A stretch of 64,000 nt of DNA from Anaeramoeba flamelloides. Taxonomy: Eukaryota; Metamonada; Anaeramoebidae. Below the pieces are notes generated by a model. That model did not search any database. It saw only the letters and a program-made list of their open reading frames with translations, and had not been told where the DNA came from. Positions 1 through 11,983 of the stretch are shown here, piece by piece (the first letter of the stretch is position 1; every line of letters begins with the position of its first letter). The translations under genes and the position numbers were made by a program. Location of the stretch: NCBI GenBank assembly GCA_027625915.1, contig JANTQA010000036.1, forward strand, positions 987,501 to 1,051,500. Reading direction: 5' to 3'.

Positions 1-110
1 ATTTTCGTTAGGTTTTTTTGAGTTTTCTATTTATTTGTGAAGGGTTCTAGGTTTTTTTGAGGTTTTCTATTTTATTTTTGAAGTGTTCGGAGTTTTTGTA
101 ATTTTTGAAA
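1..110 (+). repeat. Dispersed repeat R1, about 45-bp units
   Basis: Two consecutive degenerate units built on CGTTAGGTTTTTTTGAG, TTTTCTATTTATTTGTGAAG and TTCTAGG. The same units recur at 60228-60545, there as a large inverted repeat. The left end may continue beyond the window. No coding potential is seen. Confidence 0.7.
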
Positions 111-214
111 TGAAAAGAAAATTAAATAAATTTTCTTCAGAATTAAAAATTTAGAAAATAGTCCAAGTTGGAAATGTCATTATGTTTCTTTTAAATTCTA
201 AAATTATAAAAAAC

Positions 215-305
215 CTGAAAAGCCGTTTTCCGAAATTCAAAAGAATATAAGAAAAAATCAAAGATTTTACTCTATTCTTTTAAATTCTGGAAAATCTAAC
301 AACAC
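215..305. repeat. Dispersed palindrome-like repeat R2
   Basis: The two halves are roughly inverted copies: an arm like TTCCGAAATTCAAAAGAAT, a centre with AAATCAAAGATTTTAC, then ATTCTTTTAAATTCTGGAAA. Related units occur near 3812-3900, 18725-19245, 39020-39320 and 59340-59370. The repeat could fold as a hairpin in DNA or RNA; its origin is unknown. Confidence 0.6.
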
Positions 306-518
306 TTCCAACTTTTGGAATTCAGTAACTCATTATATGTGTATTTATAAATTTCTTTTTTTAATTCAATTAAATCTTTTGAATGTCAGTTGATTTTATT
401 ATTTATTCTTTGATTAAATTTGAATAATTTTTCTAAATAAGGAAAAGATAAATTATTTAATTTAAATTCTTTTTTAATTTAAATTTTTTTTATTTCCTGA
501 AATTATCATATTAGTGAT

Positions 519-1075
519 TTTAAATTCTGTTTTGTATATAAGAATTGGTGTATTTCTGTTTTTTTTTACATATTTCAGTAATACATGAATTAATCCAAGA
601 ATTTAAATAATTTATCCTCTTTATTTCAGAATTAAAAATTTCTAATCCATATGTTAATTGACTGAATATAAAAGATTTAAATAATCTAATTTTTAAACTA
701 TTATTCAGGGAATTGTTATTGAATAATTGTTTGCAGTTGTTATAGGTTTCTTTAGATTTTTTTAAATTATAAACTATATGTGAAATTTTTATCTAAATAA
801 ATACTCAAATATTTAATTTTTTTAAAATCTTTTGAGTAATTTCCGTTTTATCTTTATTAGATTTTAATCCAAATTGAATAATAATTTCATATATTGAATT
901 TAATTTTTGGTTTAAATTTGGATTTTATTTCCTTTTATAATTAGGATTAAATCATCTGCAAACATTTGACAATCATTTGTTAATGGTATAATTTTTAATA
1001 AAAGAAAACGGGGAATTAGAGCAAATAAAATCGGAGATAGTGGTTCTCCTTGGATTATACCAAGCCCTTCCCCTT
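519..1075 (-). mobile_element. LINE (non-LTR retrotransposon) remnant, RT domain and downstream part
   Basis: Read on the minus strand, 1073-940 gives a reverse-transcriptase core: GIIQGEPLSPILFA, about 20 residues, then MFADDLILI, the catalytic F-x-DD box. After frame breaks, about 880-840 reads GLKSNKDKTEI, a typical post-catalytic LINE motif. About 697-519 is an open stretch with LFKSFIFSQLTYGLEIF. Order and spacing fit the 3' half of a LINE ORF2. The copy is 5'-truncated and carries stops and frame changes, so it is a dead copy. It sits immediately upstream of the truncated importin reading frame and may lie in that gene's intron or promoter. Confidence 0.85.
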
Positions 1076-1350
1076 AAAAAAAAAAACCTTTTTCAAATCA
1101 ACCCGTTTTCTCAAAACAAAGTTAATCTCTCTCAAAAACCCACATTTTTTTTAATTTTTCACTTTAAAAAAAAAAAATACAAACAAATAAAAGAATAATT
1201 CACATTAAAAAACCAATGCACTTATTTTTTTTAGGAACACTATTTTACCCTTTGAACTCTTGAATAACAATTTCTAACTTCTCAGTTCACCTTTTTTATC
1301 TTGCCTTTATCCCCCAATTGAAATAAAATTCAAAAAAAAAACCATAAAAG

Positions 1351-3663
1351 TTAGATTTGCCTTATTCGTTTTTAGATGACGATCTCTTTTCGACTTTAAT
1401 AGATTTATTTTTGGGAATACTCAGTCGACCACTAAGCGAAGAGTATGTCTCGTTGGACATTCACGAAATTGAAACAACAAAATGGATCAAAACAAAGCGA
1501 AGGATTTTGCATTTTTTTATCAAAATGGTTTATAAATATGGCACACCAAGTCAGGTGAAAGAGAAGCATATCAAATTCTCTTCTCAGTTTCAATCAGTAT
1601 CCGGGAAAGAAATTTTGAGTTCTGTTTTAAAATTATTAGCAAATTATTCAAAGGAGAATGATAATCTCAATTGTAAAAGCCAAAGAATTTTACAATTGCA
1701 GCTAATTTATTTGGAATATTCCTTAAAAAATGAAAAATTGAATTCATTGGTTGTGCAAAGCTACGAGTGGCTATTACCGGAAATCCTGTTGCCCGTCTTA
1801 AAGTTTAATGAAGACGATCAGTATTTTTGGGAAAACGAGCCGTCGCAATATCTGCTACAGGAGGAACAAGAGGAAGACACCACTTGGGCGATCCGTCCTG
1901 CTGCCAAATCGTTGATCAAGACGATGGTTGATCCTGCGTATGACCCAGATTCCAATTTGATTACCTTCACATTGCAAATCATCTCTGAGAACTTTGAGGG
2001 CTCTTCAAAAAATAGCGACGAGGGCGAGAGCATTTTAAACAAGGATGGCGCGTTAAGCCTCTTGGGGATCATTTCGGATGAGCTGTTAAATAGCAAATTT
2101 GACGAAGAATTGGAAACCGTGGTCGTGGAGCACATTTTCCCTGAATTTGAATCCAAGTATGGCTTTATTCGCGCGAGGTGCTGTTGGCTTTTATCAAAAT
2201 TCGCAGACATTCCCTGGAAGGACGAAAACAATTTGAAAATGGCCATCAAATTCCTTTTCCATTCCCTCGAGGACGAAGAGTTGCCGGTTCGGTCGCATTC
2301 CGGCGCGTCCCTTCAATATTATTTAAAGTACTTCAAAAACGACTTCCAACAAATTGAAGAGAATTTAACGCAAATAATCACGAGTCTTTTGGATCTGATC
2401 AATTTGGTGGGGCTGCCCGATCATGTGTCCAGCCTGTCCAAATTAATCAAATACGCGCAGGGATCGATAATCCCGCATGCCATTACATTAACAAAGATGC
2501 TCTTGGAAACCTTTACAAACGCGATCATTAACGACAAGGATAACTTGGAAACTGAATACCATTATAGCTCAGCTAAGGCCTCGTTGAAAACCATCGAAAC
2601 CATTATGGAGGCGTTAGACCAGCAAGAAGCCATCCTGGAAATTTGTAAGATACTGTTCCCCTTTTTATCGACCTACATGGTGATGGAAAACGCCGAATAC
2701 ATTGAACACTTTTTAAGATTGATCAATACAATTACCTATTGCCTTGAGGATTACCCCATCGAGGTGATCGAACTGCTTGAAAATATTTATGTTTCCTTTA
2801 ACAAGTACGCCGCCGATTGCTTTTCCTCAATCATCGAGCCTTTAAGCCACTATTTGGAAAAGGCGCAAAGCGCCCTGATCGAGCTCGACAATGGCAAGTA
2901 TATGGGCATTTTGATAAGCTTTTGCAAAGATGCCATTTCTGAAAATGCGTTCAATGAGGAAACCAATTTGGAGGGCTGCAAGCTGTGCCACCTCATCATC
3001 CAATATTTCAATGGCAAAATAGATAGCCACATACCCACTTTTTTGCAAATCGCTATCAAAAGAATAACAACATTCCCAGAGTACGTGCCCCTGCAGGTGC
3101 TGCTGCACGGCATAATCGCAAATTGCTATTATTATAACCCGCTATTGACCTTAACAATCCTGGAGGCGCCCACAAATGAAAAAATCTCAGAAAAAATGGG
3201 CACACAGGCACTGCAATCCGGTGAAAGCGCCGTTTTGCTGTTTTCCAATTGGTTCGAACTCATCAGATTTAATAAATTAAGAAGCTCCCAGTCTAAAAAG
3301 GTCGCAATATTGGCATTGGCTTCAATTTTCTCTTTGGACTTGGGGAAATTGCCCAATTTATTACTAGAATTCCTTCCTGAAATTTTTAACTGCCTTATTT
3401 GGCTACTGCATTTCTATAGAAACCCAGATGCCTATTTATTAGACCTAAATGAAGACGAAGAAGCTAAATTTGAATATGAAAACGATTTGGCGAACGAGGA
3501 ATTCACTTTAGATAGCCCCATAAAGCCAATTAAACATGAAAAATATGTCAAAAATGTGTTTTTATCAGCTAAAGAGAATAATTTAGAATTCATACAAGAA
3601 TTGGAAAATTTATTAGAAGAAGGAAATAAAAGTTTTTGGGATTCAATTGTTAATAATAATTAA
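1351..3663 (+). CDS. Importin-7/8-like nuclear transport receptor, 5' end missing
   Basis: A HEAT-repeat karyopherin of the IPO7/IPO8/Nmd5/Sxm1 group, which carries cargo through nuclear pores under RanGTP control. About 770 residues are open. By eye the order matches importin-7 from roughly residue 190 to the C-terminal region: KYGTPSQV, then EILLPVLKFNEDDQYFWENEP, the stretch starting RPAAKSLI, NKDGALSLLGI, FIRARCCWLLSKF, ELPVRSHSGASL and NCYYYNPLLTL. The N-terminal importin-beta domain is absent. An in-frame stop lies at 1345-1347 and AG dinucleotides follow at once (AAAAG at 1350, TTTTTAG at 1375), so this is most likely a 3' exon whose upstream exon(s) lie before the window or in unrecognised short exons; truncation by the LINE-containing region is the alternative. 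An acidic stretch (LNEDEEAKFEYEND) lies near the C terminus. Codons in the middle are richer in G/C than the flanks. Confidence 0.88.
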   Translation, partial: LDLPYSFLDDDLFSTLIDLFLGILSRPLSEEYVSLDIHEIETTKWIKTKRRILHFFIKMVYKYGTPSQVKEKHIKFSSQFQSVSGKEILSSVLKLLANYSKENDNLNCKSQRILQLQLIYLEYSLKNEKLNSLVVQSYEWLLPEILLPVLKFNEDDQYFWENEPSQYLLQEEQEEDTTWAIRPAAKSLIKTMVDPAYDPDSNLITFTLQIISENFEGSSKNSDEGESILNKDGALSLLGIISDELLNSKFDEELETVVVEHIFPEFESKYGFIRARCCWLLSKFADIPWKDENNLKMAIKFLFHSLEDEELPVRSHSGASLQYYLKYFKNDFQQIEENLTQIITSLLDLINLVGLPDHVSSLSKLIKYAQGSIIPHAITLTKMLLETFTNAIINDKDNLETEYHYSSAKASLKTIETIMEALDQQEAILEICKILFPFLSTYMVMENAEYIEHFLRLINTITYCLEDYPIEVIELLENIYVSFNKYAADCFSSIIEPLSHYLEKAQSALIELDNGKYMGILISFCKDAISENAFNEETNLEGCKLCHLIIQYFNGKIDSHIPTFLQIAIKRITTFPEYVPLQVLLHGIIANCYYYNPLLTLTILEAPTNEKISEKMGTQALQSGESAVLLFSNWFELIRFNKLRSSQSKKVAILALASIFSLDLGKLPNLLLEFLPEIFNCLIWLLHFYRNPDAYLLDLNEDEEAKFEYENDLANEEFTLDSPIKPIKHEKYVKNVFLSAKENNLEFIQELENLLEEGNKSFWDSIVNNN

Positions 3664-6564
3664 AAGATTTTTTGATTTTTTTATTTTTTTAATTTTTATT
3701 CTTTATTATTTTTGGTTATTATTAATTTTTAGATTTTTTGTTTGTACAAAAATTATTATTTTTTTTTTTTTTTTTCAATTTATTGAAAAGAGTAAGTTCA
3801 AAAAGTTCAACGATTTTGCCTTTAGGCTTTCCAGAACTCAAAATAGTTGAATAAGATCTTCTGTTGTACTCCATTCTTTTGAATTCTGGAAAACCGCCAT
3901 TAGTTTTTTTTTAATTTCAGGAATAAACCCAAAATTTAAGAAATTTTAGATTTATTTCTTCAATTAAAAAAAAAACTAGGTACTATGCGATACTCTAAGG
4001 AACCACTCGAATCATTATTTTGATTGTTGAGATGGGGAGTCTTGTCAATTATTTCAATACTCATGACCGATCTAAAAAATTAAGTGGTTTTTTGTTACCA
4101 TTCCATTCACAGTGTATATTTATTAAAGTAATAGTAAGATTCCCAATATTCAAAAAAGATTTTTTCCTCAAATTGGTGCTTCTATAAAATATATACTAGA
4201 TTATGTATTTTTATTAAGATTCAGGAGTTTTTGTAACTTTTTGAAAAATAAATAAACAATCTAAAATCATAGGTTTACAAGAAAATTGAACTATGGGTTT
4301 TGTTTACTAGTTAGGCTATTTACTACTGGTACATTTTTAGTTCAATACAAATAATTTTTTTAATAAGATATTCAATTAAATTCTAAAATCTAGGACATAA
4401 TTTATTATTTTTAAAACATTAATAATAAACCATCACAAGAATAATAATACTAAACTTTTCAAATAATTTAGAAATAATTTTGATTTTACAAACTATTTCA
4501 TTTTTTGTGTTTTTTCATTTTTTTGTTTGCAGTCTCTTTTTTTAGTAACATAATATATTTCCTTAGATCACCTTTTTTTTCAATTATTAATATATGATAA
4601 AAGTCAATTTCACAAAATAGAATACTTAAATAAAATTAATTTAGTGTTTCGTTTATCGGGTCTTTGATTAATAAATCTATCTTTTAATTGAATTTCAACA
4701 AATTTAATAATAGATATGCATATAAATATTTATTCTGTTTCATCATTTTAATCACAACAATCTTAATTTTTTACATATTATATATTTTTTTATTCGATAT
4801 AGATAAAAATGATTAAAGATAAAAACTAATACTGGATAACATAAATTTGGTTTATTGTTGCTTTTGGAATAAATATTTAAATTGAGTTACTTTTTATAAT
4901 TTTTGGTTTTGAGTATGTCTAAAGTTCTGAAATTGGGTTTATATTTCAAAAAAGTAGAAATAATATATTGATATATTTTTATTTGTTTCGATATAATTCA
5001 AACAACTGATAATTTTTTATTAATAAATATATTTTTAATATAAAGTGAAATTTAACACTCATTTTACAACTATTTAAAACAACAAGAAAATAAGTTTTTA
5101 AATATTTTAGAGTCAGTTCCACTTTTAAGATACAAACTTTGAATGGAATTTAAGGCACAAAAAAATCTCAAATTAATTCCAAAATTCAAATTCTAGTAAA
5201 ATAATTTGTGTAAAAAAAAATCCAAATTTTGTACTTTAATTTCGGGGTGTTTTTGTAACTTAAATTTCATTCAAAGTTTGTGTGTTTAAAAGTGGAACTA
5301 ACTTTAAAATGTTTACTTGAGGATGTAAATTCCAATTATAACATTGTAGTTGGTGTTAAAACCAAAATTCAGTACTGATTTATATTTGAATTTAATAAAT
5401 TTATTAAATTTATTATTTATTACAAAAGTTTAAACAATTTTAACTTCGATTAACAAGTTTATAATTGTTTTTTTTTTTCCTTATATTGTAAAAATCAGAA
5501 AATGGACACCAATTTAAAAAAAAAAAAAATTATTTTCAAATTATTTACTCTGGAAAAGGTTTTTTTATAATAAATCAAAATTTTTTTTTGTAGATATAAT
5601 AAAGTTAAACTCTACTTGGTCACTTTCGATATCATTATGCATATCGTATCATTTTTATAACCAAAATTTTCAAAAAAACAGATGGTCGAAAGAAATAATC
5701 CGAATTAAGACAGGTTTTGTTTACCCCAAGTTATTTAACATGAATTTGAGTTTTTGTACCTTAATCAGGGGTTATTTATTCCATAATTATCTTTCAAAGT
5801 TTGTATATTATAAGTGAAACTAACTTTAAATGGGGATAATTTTTTTGAAAAATGGTTTTATTCATATTTGATATAAGTAAATTAGAAATTTTTCTTTAAT
5901 TACTCTTGTATAAAAATAGATTAATACAATAAATTTGGTTAATTTTGAAAACAATTAATTTTAGATCAAATTGTATAAAAAATCTTAATAATTATTAAGG
6001 TTGCTATCATTTTTTAACCATTTTTTTTTAATATGTTGAGATAGAATTCTTCTAGTTGATTCACGATTTTCAGAATTCATTTTTTTTTTCTAAAAACAAC
6101 AAAATTAACTCGAACAAAAAATAATTTTTTTGAATTTTCTTTCAAAATTTTTTATTAATAACATATCTCCCAATTGTTGGCTAAATTCTCAAAAAAATTC
6201 CAAAAATTAATTCAAAATTTTGTTTAGTAGTCTAAAACTAATTCTTATGTCCATAACTAGTAAATACTCATTAAATACTCATTAAAAGGATCAAATAAAA
6301 AATTAAAAAAAGGATGAATCAAATTAAACAAATAATAAAATAAAAAAAATATATGTATTTATAAAAAGGAAAAAAACAAAAGAAATTGAAAATAATAAAC
6401 TTTTAAAAAAAAAAATAATTAAAATCAAAAAAAAATGAATAACGCAATATGAAATTTTTCAAAAATTCCAAATTTCGAATTCTAAAAATAAAAAGAATTT
6501 CGAAAAAAAAAAAAAAGCAAACGGTAATATTTGTCTTTGAATCAAAACTAAATCATAAAAAGAT
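3664..6564. other. Convergent intergenic region with repeat relics
   Basis: Between the ends of the importin and CK1 genes. It holds an R2 palindrome-like unit (3812-3900) followed by a GCGATACTCTAAGGAACC tail near 3985, a LINE-derived fragment (about 4540-4710), one complete and one half copy of MITE family 1 (5108-5306 and about 5735-5833), and otherwise A/T-rich sequence. No credible gene was found. Confidence 0.6.
5108..5306. mobile_element. MITE family 1, degenerate copy
   Basis: Left end TAGAGTCAGTTCCACTTTTA, right end AAAAGTGGAACTAACTTTA, with inverted arms containing TACAAACTTT and AAAGTTTGTGTG. It matches the better copy at 19938-20136 along its whole length (about 195 bp) with scattered differences. 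TA dinucleotides flank both ends, as expected for Tc1/mariner-type insertion. A further right-half copy lies at about 5735-5833. Confidence 0.75.
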
Positions 6565-9500
6565 TTAATCTTTTCTAAAATTTTCTTGAATTGAAATGAA
6601 AAGCTTATCTAAATCATCAAATAAATGGTCTAATTTTTTTAAAGAAAGATTTTTTTTTGATGACTCTTTTAATCGAATTAATTGTTTTTGGATTTTTTCG
6701 TTTTGTTTAATTTCTCTTAAATGAGTAACATTTTTTAAAATTAAAAATTTCTGTTCAATCATTTGTTTTTTTTTTTGAATTTTTTCTTGGACTAATAATT
6801 TATTTTCAGATTTTTTTAATTTTTTTTTTTTTTTTTTTTTTTTTTCTTTCCGCTACCACCAGAAATTAATTCTCCATTTTCAATTAATTTTTTTTTTTCG
6901 TTAATTAAATATAATAAATTATTATGATCATTTTGTAATAAAATTAAAGAATAATAGTTTAAATTTCTTCTTAATTCCATTTTAATGTATGAAATTAATT
7001 CTTCCACTTTTTCATCTTTATATTCCGGATTATTTTTTATAATTTCATCAATTTCTCTGGTACTGTGATACATTGATCTACATTTCAAAGAGTATATTTC
7101 ACCTAATCGTAAAAAATGCTGTATTTCTAGTTCTTTTTGGTTATCTGTTACTTCGGTTATCTGCTGTTGTTTTAATAATAAATGTTCAACTGTTAATTTT
7201 AATTTTTCATTTTGCTTTGAATTATAAAATTTTCTTCTTTGTTCTAATTCGTTCAATTTTTCCTCCATATTTGGATCGGTTTCATTTTCATTATCAGAAT
7301 CAGTTAATGTTTCATTGATTAATTCTTTTTTTTTTTCATTATATTTATTGTTATTATTTTCATTGTTGTTGTTGCTGCTGCTGCTGATATTATTATTATG
7401 ATTATTATTATTATTATTATTATTTCCAATTTGAATTTGAGACACTTTTGTTTTTTCATTTGATCCTGTTTCTATTTCTCTATTAATATTTAAAACTTGG
7501 GATGAAATATTATTTTTTTTAATTTTCTCTTTTTCGATTTCTTCTTCATCATTATATGTAACTTCTTTTTCATTTTTCTCATTTTTTTCGTTTTCTTGAT
7601 TACTATTGTTATTGCCATTATTATTATTAATGTTATTCCTATTATTTTTATTTTGATCACTTTTATTTGAATTTTTGTCTAAAATCCCTGTTTGGTTTTT
7701 CCATTCTTTTTCATGCTTGACCTTCCAGTCATATTCAAAATCGTAGATGTACCCTTTTTTAAGGAACAAATTTCGAAATTTTGATCGAAGAAAACTATAA
7801 TTAGGTGTGTCATCAAAACTTAAATTTTTACAATAATCAAGATAATGGATGAATTCAGCTATTTTTATTAAAAAAATATTTTTAATAAAAGAAATAAAGA
7901 TAAAAAATTTTGAAAAGGCAATTAATTAGAGATAAAAAAACAGATCGATAATAAATAAATAGAAAAATTTATGTTTGATTCATTAAGAAAAATTAAATTT
8001 AAAAGAGTTATATTTTTGTTTTGTTTTTGCAAATACTAAATGTTTATTAAATGAAAATTTAAAATTTTAATTGTAAAGTTGAAATTTCAGGAAAATAGAC
8101 CCAATTCAAAATTTGGAAACACCAAATTAATCTTAATTTCTAAAGAAGAAATAAACTTCATTTCAAAATCATTGGCCCATTAACTTCACAAGTATTGAAA
8201 AAAAAAAAAAAAACATCAATTCTTTGTATTGTAAAAAAAAAAAAAAGTTAATTATTGATGGAAGAAGTGTAAATTACACTCTAGATGTGCTTTTACTTAA
8301 ATTTCCTTTCAGAGGTAATTTAAGCGTAAAATCATAGATTTCACGATTGTTCAAGGGAAAGACACATCCCAAATTTTTTCATTTTTTAAAAAGCAAAAAG
8401 CAAAAAATTGCAAAGAAAAAAGGAAAAAAGAAAAACAGTAAAAAAAATTGAAATTTAAAAAGGGTTTATAAGAAGCAATTGGTAAAAAAAATAAAAAAAA
8501 AAAAACAATGCTATCTTTAATTAAGAACTCCCAAAATCACAACCACGATACTTTTGGTTGATTTAATAATTTGGTATGGTTGGCCATGAATGTTCACTTG
8601 GGGATTGTTGTTTAATTGTTGTAATTTCCTTTTTTTTTTTTTTTTCTTGGTCTGGTTTGCTGCAAACCTTTTGGTAATTTTTTGACTTTGCTTTTTTGTT
8701 TTTATTTTCAAGTTACTTATATTTTTGTGTTTCGGTATCACAGTATTAAAAATTAACCATTTGATCTTTTTCCTTTGTAACTCTTCTTCCCAATATAAAG
8801 AAGATTCAGCCAGGGAAAAATGGAAAAAGATAAAAAAAGTTAATATTAACAGAGTTCCCAAAATGATTCCATTTTTGGAATTTTTAGAATCTCAAAAATT
8901 AAAATTTGGAATCATAATTTGATTAAAACGATTCCAATGGAATCAATTTTTATCAAACATTTTCCACTTGTTAAAGTCCCTTTTGAAGAATAATTTTTCA
9001 AAAAAATTAAAAATTATTTTGTTCTGATTCAAATGCGGAATCTTAAAAAAAGAATTTTTTATTTGATACAAAAACTCTATTAAAAAAAAAAAAGAATCTT
9101 TTGATTCCATTTCAAAGAAAAATAATTATCTTTAGAGAAATAAACTTAAAAACAACAGGATTGGCGAAAAGATGATGAAAACTAAAATTCCAAGTAGAAA
9201 AGCCTCAAATATTTATTTTTTTGAGAAATATTAAATTCTTTTTGAAAATAAAAAAAAAAATTATTAATTATTAGATTTTGAGAATGATGTGATTCATTGT
9301 AAAAACGAATGTAAACAAGAAATCAGTTGAGACTTATCATTGGAATAAAAAAGAATCATTTGATTCCATTGAATCCAAAAAAGAATTATTTTGGATTTTT
9401 TTCAAAAAAAAATCAAAATGTGAACTCTGAATATTAAATTTAATTTGATGTTTATTTTTGTCAATTAGAAATTCTCTCAAGAAGAGCTTAAAATTTTGTG

Positions 9501-11983
9501 AACTAAACCAAATCAAAAGTAGGTTTTGTCTAAAAACAATTTCTATAAAGTTAAAATTCATTCATATAAATTCCCCCTTGAATTTCCTTTTTTTATTTGT
9601 TGTAGATCGTATTCCTGGAAATAGTTCTATTTAAGTTTAATAGCCGTTTTAAAGATATTTACAAAAATTTAATTTTTACAATTTTTTAAAATGTTTTTCT
9701 TTAACAATCAAATTTATTTTTAATTTTTCGATCATTACTTTTATGAATTTCTCTTGTTAATTTGGATTTTAAATCTCGTAAGAAAAATCTTAATTTTTTT
9801 CAAATATTTTGATTTTGGTTATTTGAAAAGTTTCAAAAGCGAAGAGATAATTTTTATTCAGAAAATTTCTTTTTTAAAATTGTTTTGGTTCAATCTACAA
9901 ATTTCTGTAGTACTATTTTTAAGTACATACATGATCAGCTATTTTGTCCATGTTTTTTTTTGAAAGGCCTCAAAAAATGGTATATTCATTTTAAAAAAGT
10001 GTGACAAAAATTTTTTTAGAACGATCTCTAATACAGTCGACAAAGTTCATATAGATATTTTCAAAACAATTTTGTATGGTTTTTTTTTGAAAAACTTCAA
10101 AAGGCCCATAAATTGTTTGTTTTTTACACGACAAGAATAGCACAAAAATTGGAGTCACTTTTTTTCCTAATTAGCAACACTTTGTTTTTTTGAAATTGTT
10201 CCAAATTTTGAAAGGAATTAGAAGATCACAATACTACAACTTTCAATTTAAAAGTTTTTACAAGTGAAACTTTTAAAAGCATGTAATTTAAACAAATTTC
10301 CAATTTTTGGTTTTCATAAAAAGAGTTTCAGGTTATTGAAAGTTTTACAAATATTTTTCTTTTAGATAACTTTCAAAAATTTCAATTAAATTCAAATTAG
10401 TTATCTTTTGTTAATTATTATTTTTAACACTTTTTTTGGCTTACAAAAGTTTGTATCAAGTATTTGAAATTTGAAACAATATGAAAGAATATCAGAGACT
10501 GAAATCTTGCAGACTGTCAGTCTGAAAGTTCGAAAAAGTCTTGAAAGTATTTGTATGGATTGTGCTATTCTTGTCGTGTAACTTTATGTTTTTCCTTTTA
10601 AATTCGATGGTGTGTTTTTACATTTAATTCCAAATCCTGGGAATAACAATCCAGTGGTTTTTCAAAATAACTGATGTTCAGGTACAAATATACAAAATAT
10701 TTTCAAAAATAAGAAAATAAAAAACAAAGCAGAAAAGAAAAGAAAATAAAAAAAAAAAAAAAAAAAGAGGAGAAACAAACCTGGTAGATCTTCACACAAA
10801 ACTCTTAAAGGAGTTAAAACCTTTTTGTCGCAGATTTTTTCGTTTCTTTCTTTGTTGTTTGAAGCTTTAAATCCTTGCCAAGGCAGCTTGCCCTTTAAAA
10901 AATAAACAAGCATATAGCCAATGCTTTCAAGATCGTCCCTTCTCGATTGCTCTATGCCCAAATGGGTGTTTATGGAAGAGTACCTCACGGTACCCACCAA
11001 TTCGCGGTTGTTTCGGTATTTGTTGAGTTTTTGTGTCCAAAAGTTTCTGTACAATTTAGCAAGCCCAAAATCGATAATGAAAATTTGGTTTTTTTGGTTT
11101 TTCCTTCCAATCACAAAATTCTCTGGCTTGATGTCTCGGTAAACAAAGGACTTTGAGTGAACCTTTTCAATGAGACACAAGACTTGATCGGCTATCATCA
11201 AGACAGTTTTCAAGCTAAATTTCCGATCGCAGTATTTGAATAGGGATTCCAAATTTGGCCCTAAATAGTCCATAATCATGAAGTGTTCAAAGTCTCGGAG
11301 CCCAAAATGATATACATTTGGAAATCCTGGTTGCCCTTTAAAAATTTGATAAAGTTTATACTCATAATTTAGTTGGCCTTCTTGTGACTCCGTTTCCTTT
11401 TTTTTTATTTCACATTTTCGGGGATATTTTGTTGGTTTGAAAAGTTGGAAAAAAAAAAAAATAATTTAGGATTGTTTTGGTAAAGATCGGTCTGGTTTTA
11501 ATTTTTTTTTTTTTGAAGATTTTGATTTTTGACTTGTTTTTTGTTATTTTGAATACAAACAGACAAAAAAAATTTTTGTTATTTTGAAAACAAACAGACA
11601 AAATAAATTTTTGTTATTTTCGCAAAAATTTAAACTTTTGAAATTATTTGTTGGTATTTTGTGAAAATAACTTGACTACCAAAACAGCAGTTAGTATAAA
11701 AAAAAGAAAAAGTGGAAAAGATTTGATGATAAATCAACAAAAATCAATAAAAAAAAAAATTCAAAATAAGCAAAGAGTAAAGTCAAACAAATTTAACAGC
11801 ATAAATTTCGCCATTAGAAATTTTGCTACAAATATGAATTTTACCAAAGGAGCCTGATCCTATTTCCTTTTCAACTCTGTACTGGTTGTCAACTAAAAGA
11901 TCCTTATTCAGAAATTCGGATGGTAGAAAAAAATCATTTTGTTCAAGTCCATTTTTTAGTTTGTGGATTTTGAGATTGCCCAT
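6565..11983 (-). CDS. Casein kinase 1-family protein kinase, 3 exons, long low-complexity tail
   Basis: Ser/Thr kinase of the CK1 family. Exon 1 (11983-11789) encodes 65 residues with glycine loop IGSGSFGKIH and the AVKF lysine (64). Intron 1 (11788-11397) is GTTTGA...AG. Exon 2 (11396-10781) continues ETESQEGQLNYEYKLYQ and carries the CK1 hallmarks: YRDIKPEN (Asp about 153), DFGLA (Asp about 174), and NTHLGIEQSRRDDLESIGYM. Intron 2 (10780-7859, 2.9 kb) starts GTTTGT and contains a MITE. Exon 3 (7858 on) restores LPAEFIHYLDYCKN and ends the kinase domain with YIYDFEYDW, followed by an Asn/Glu/Lys-rich tail with coiled-coil potential. Exon phases agree at both junctions. In the assembled frame a stop at 6816 gives about 617 residues. 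That frame enters a run of 26 adenines (6820-6845), after which another frame stays open to 6565 (LKKSENKLLVQEKIQKKK, then EQKFLILKNVTHLREI). I take this as the real C terminus, about 700 residues. Confidence 0.9.
10125..10580. mobile_element. MITE family 4, inside CK1 intron 2
   Basis: Perfect 21-bp terminal inverted repeats: TACACGACAAGAATAGCAC followed by AA on the left, with its exact reverse complement on the right ending GTCGTGTA. The outer TA pairs could be the target-site duplication of a Tc1/mariner-like element. The 456-bp body has no long ORF, so it is a non-autonomous element sitting in a host intron. Confidence 0.8.

Noticed and set aside
8517-8861. 114-codon minus-strand frame with a signal-peptide-like start inside CK1 intron 2
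   Set aside because: Composition matches translated A/T-rich intron (poly-Lys run, no domain); nothing downstream supports a gene.
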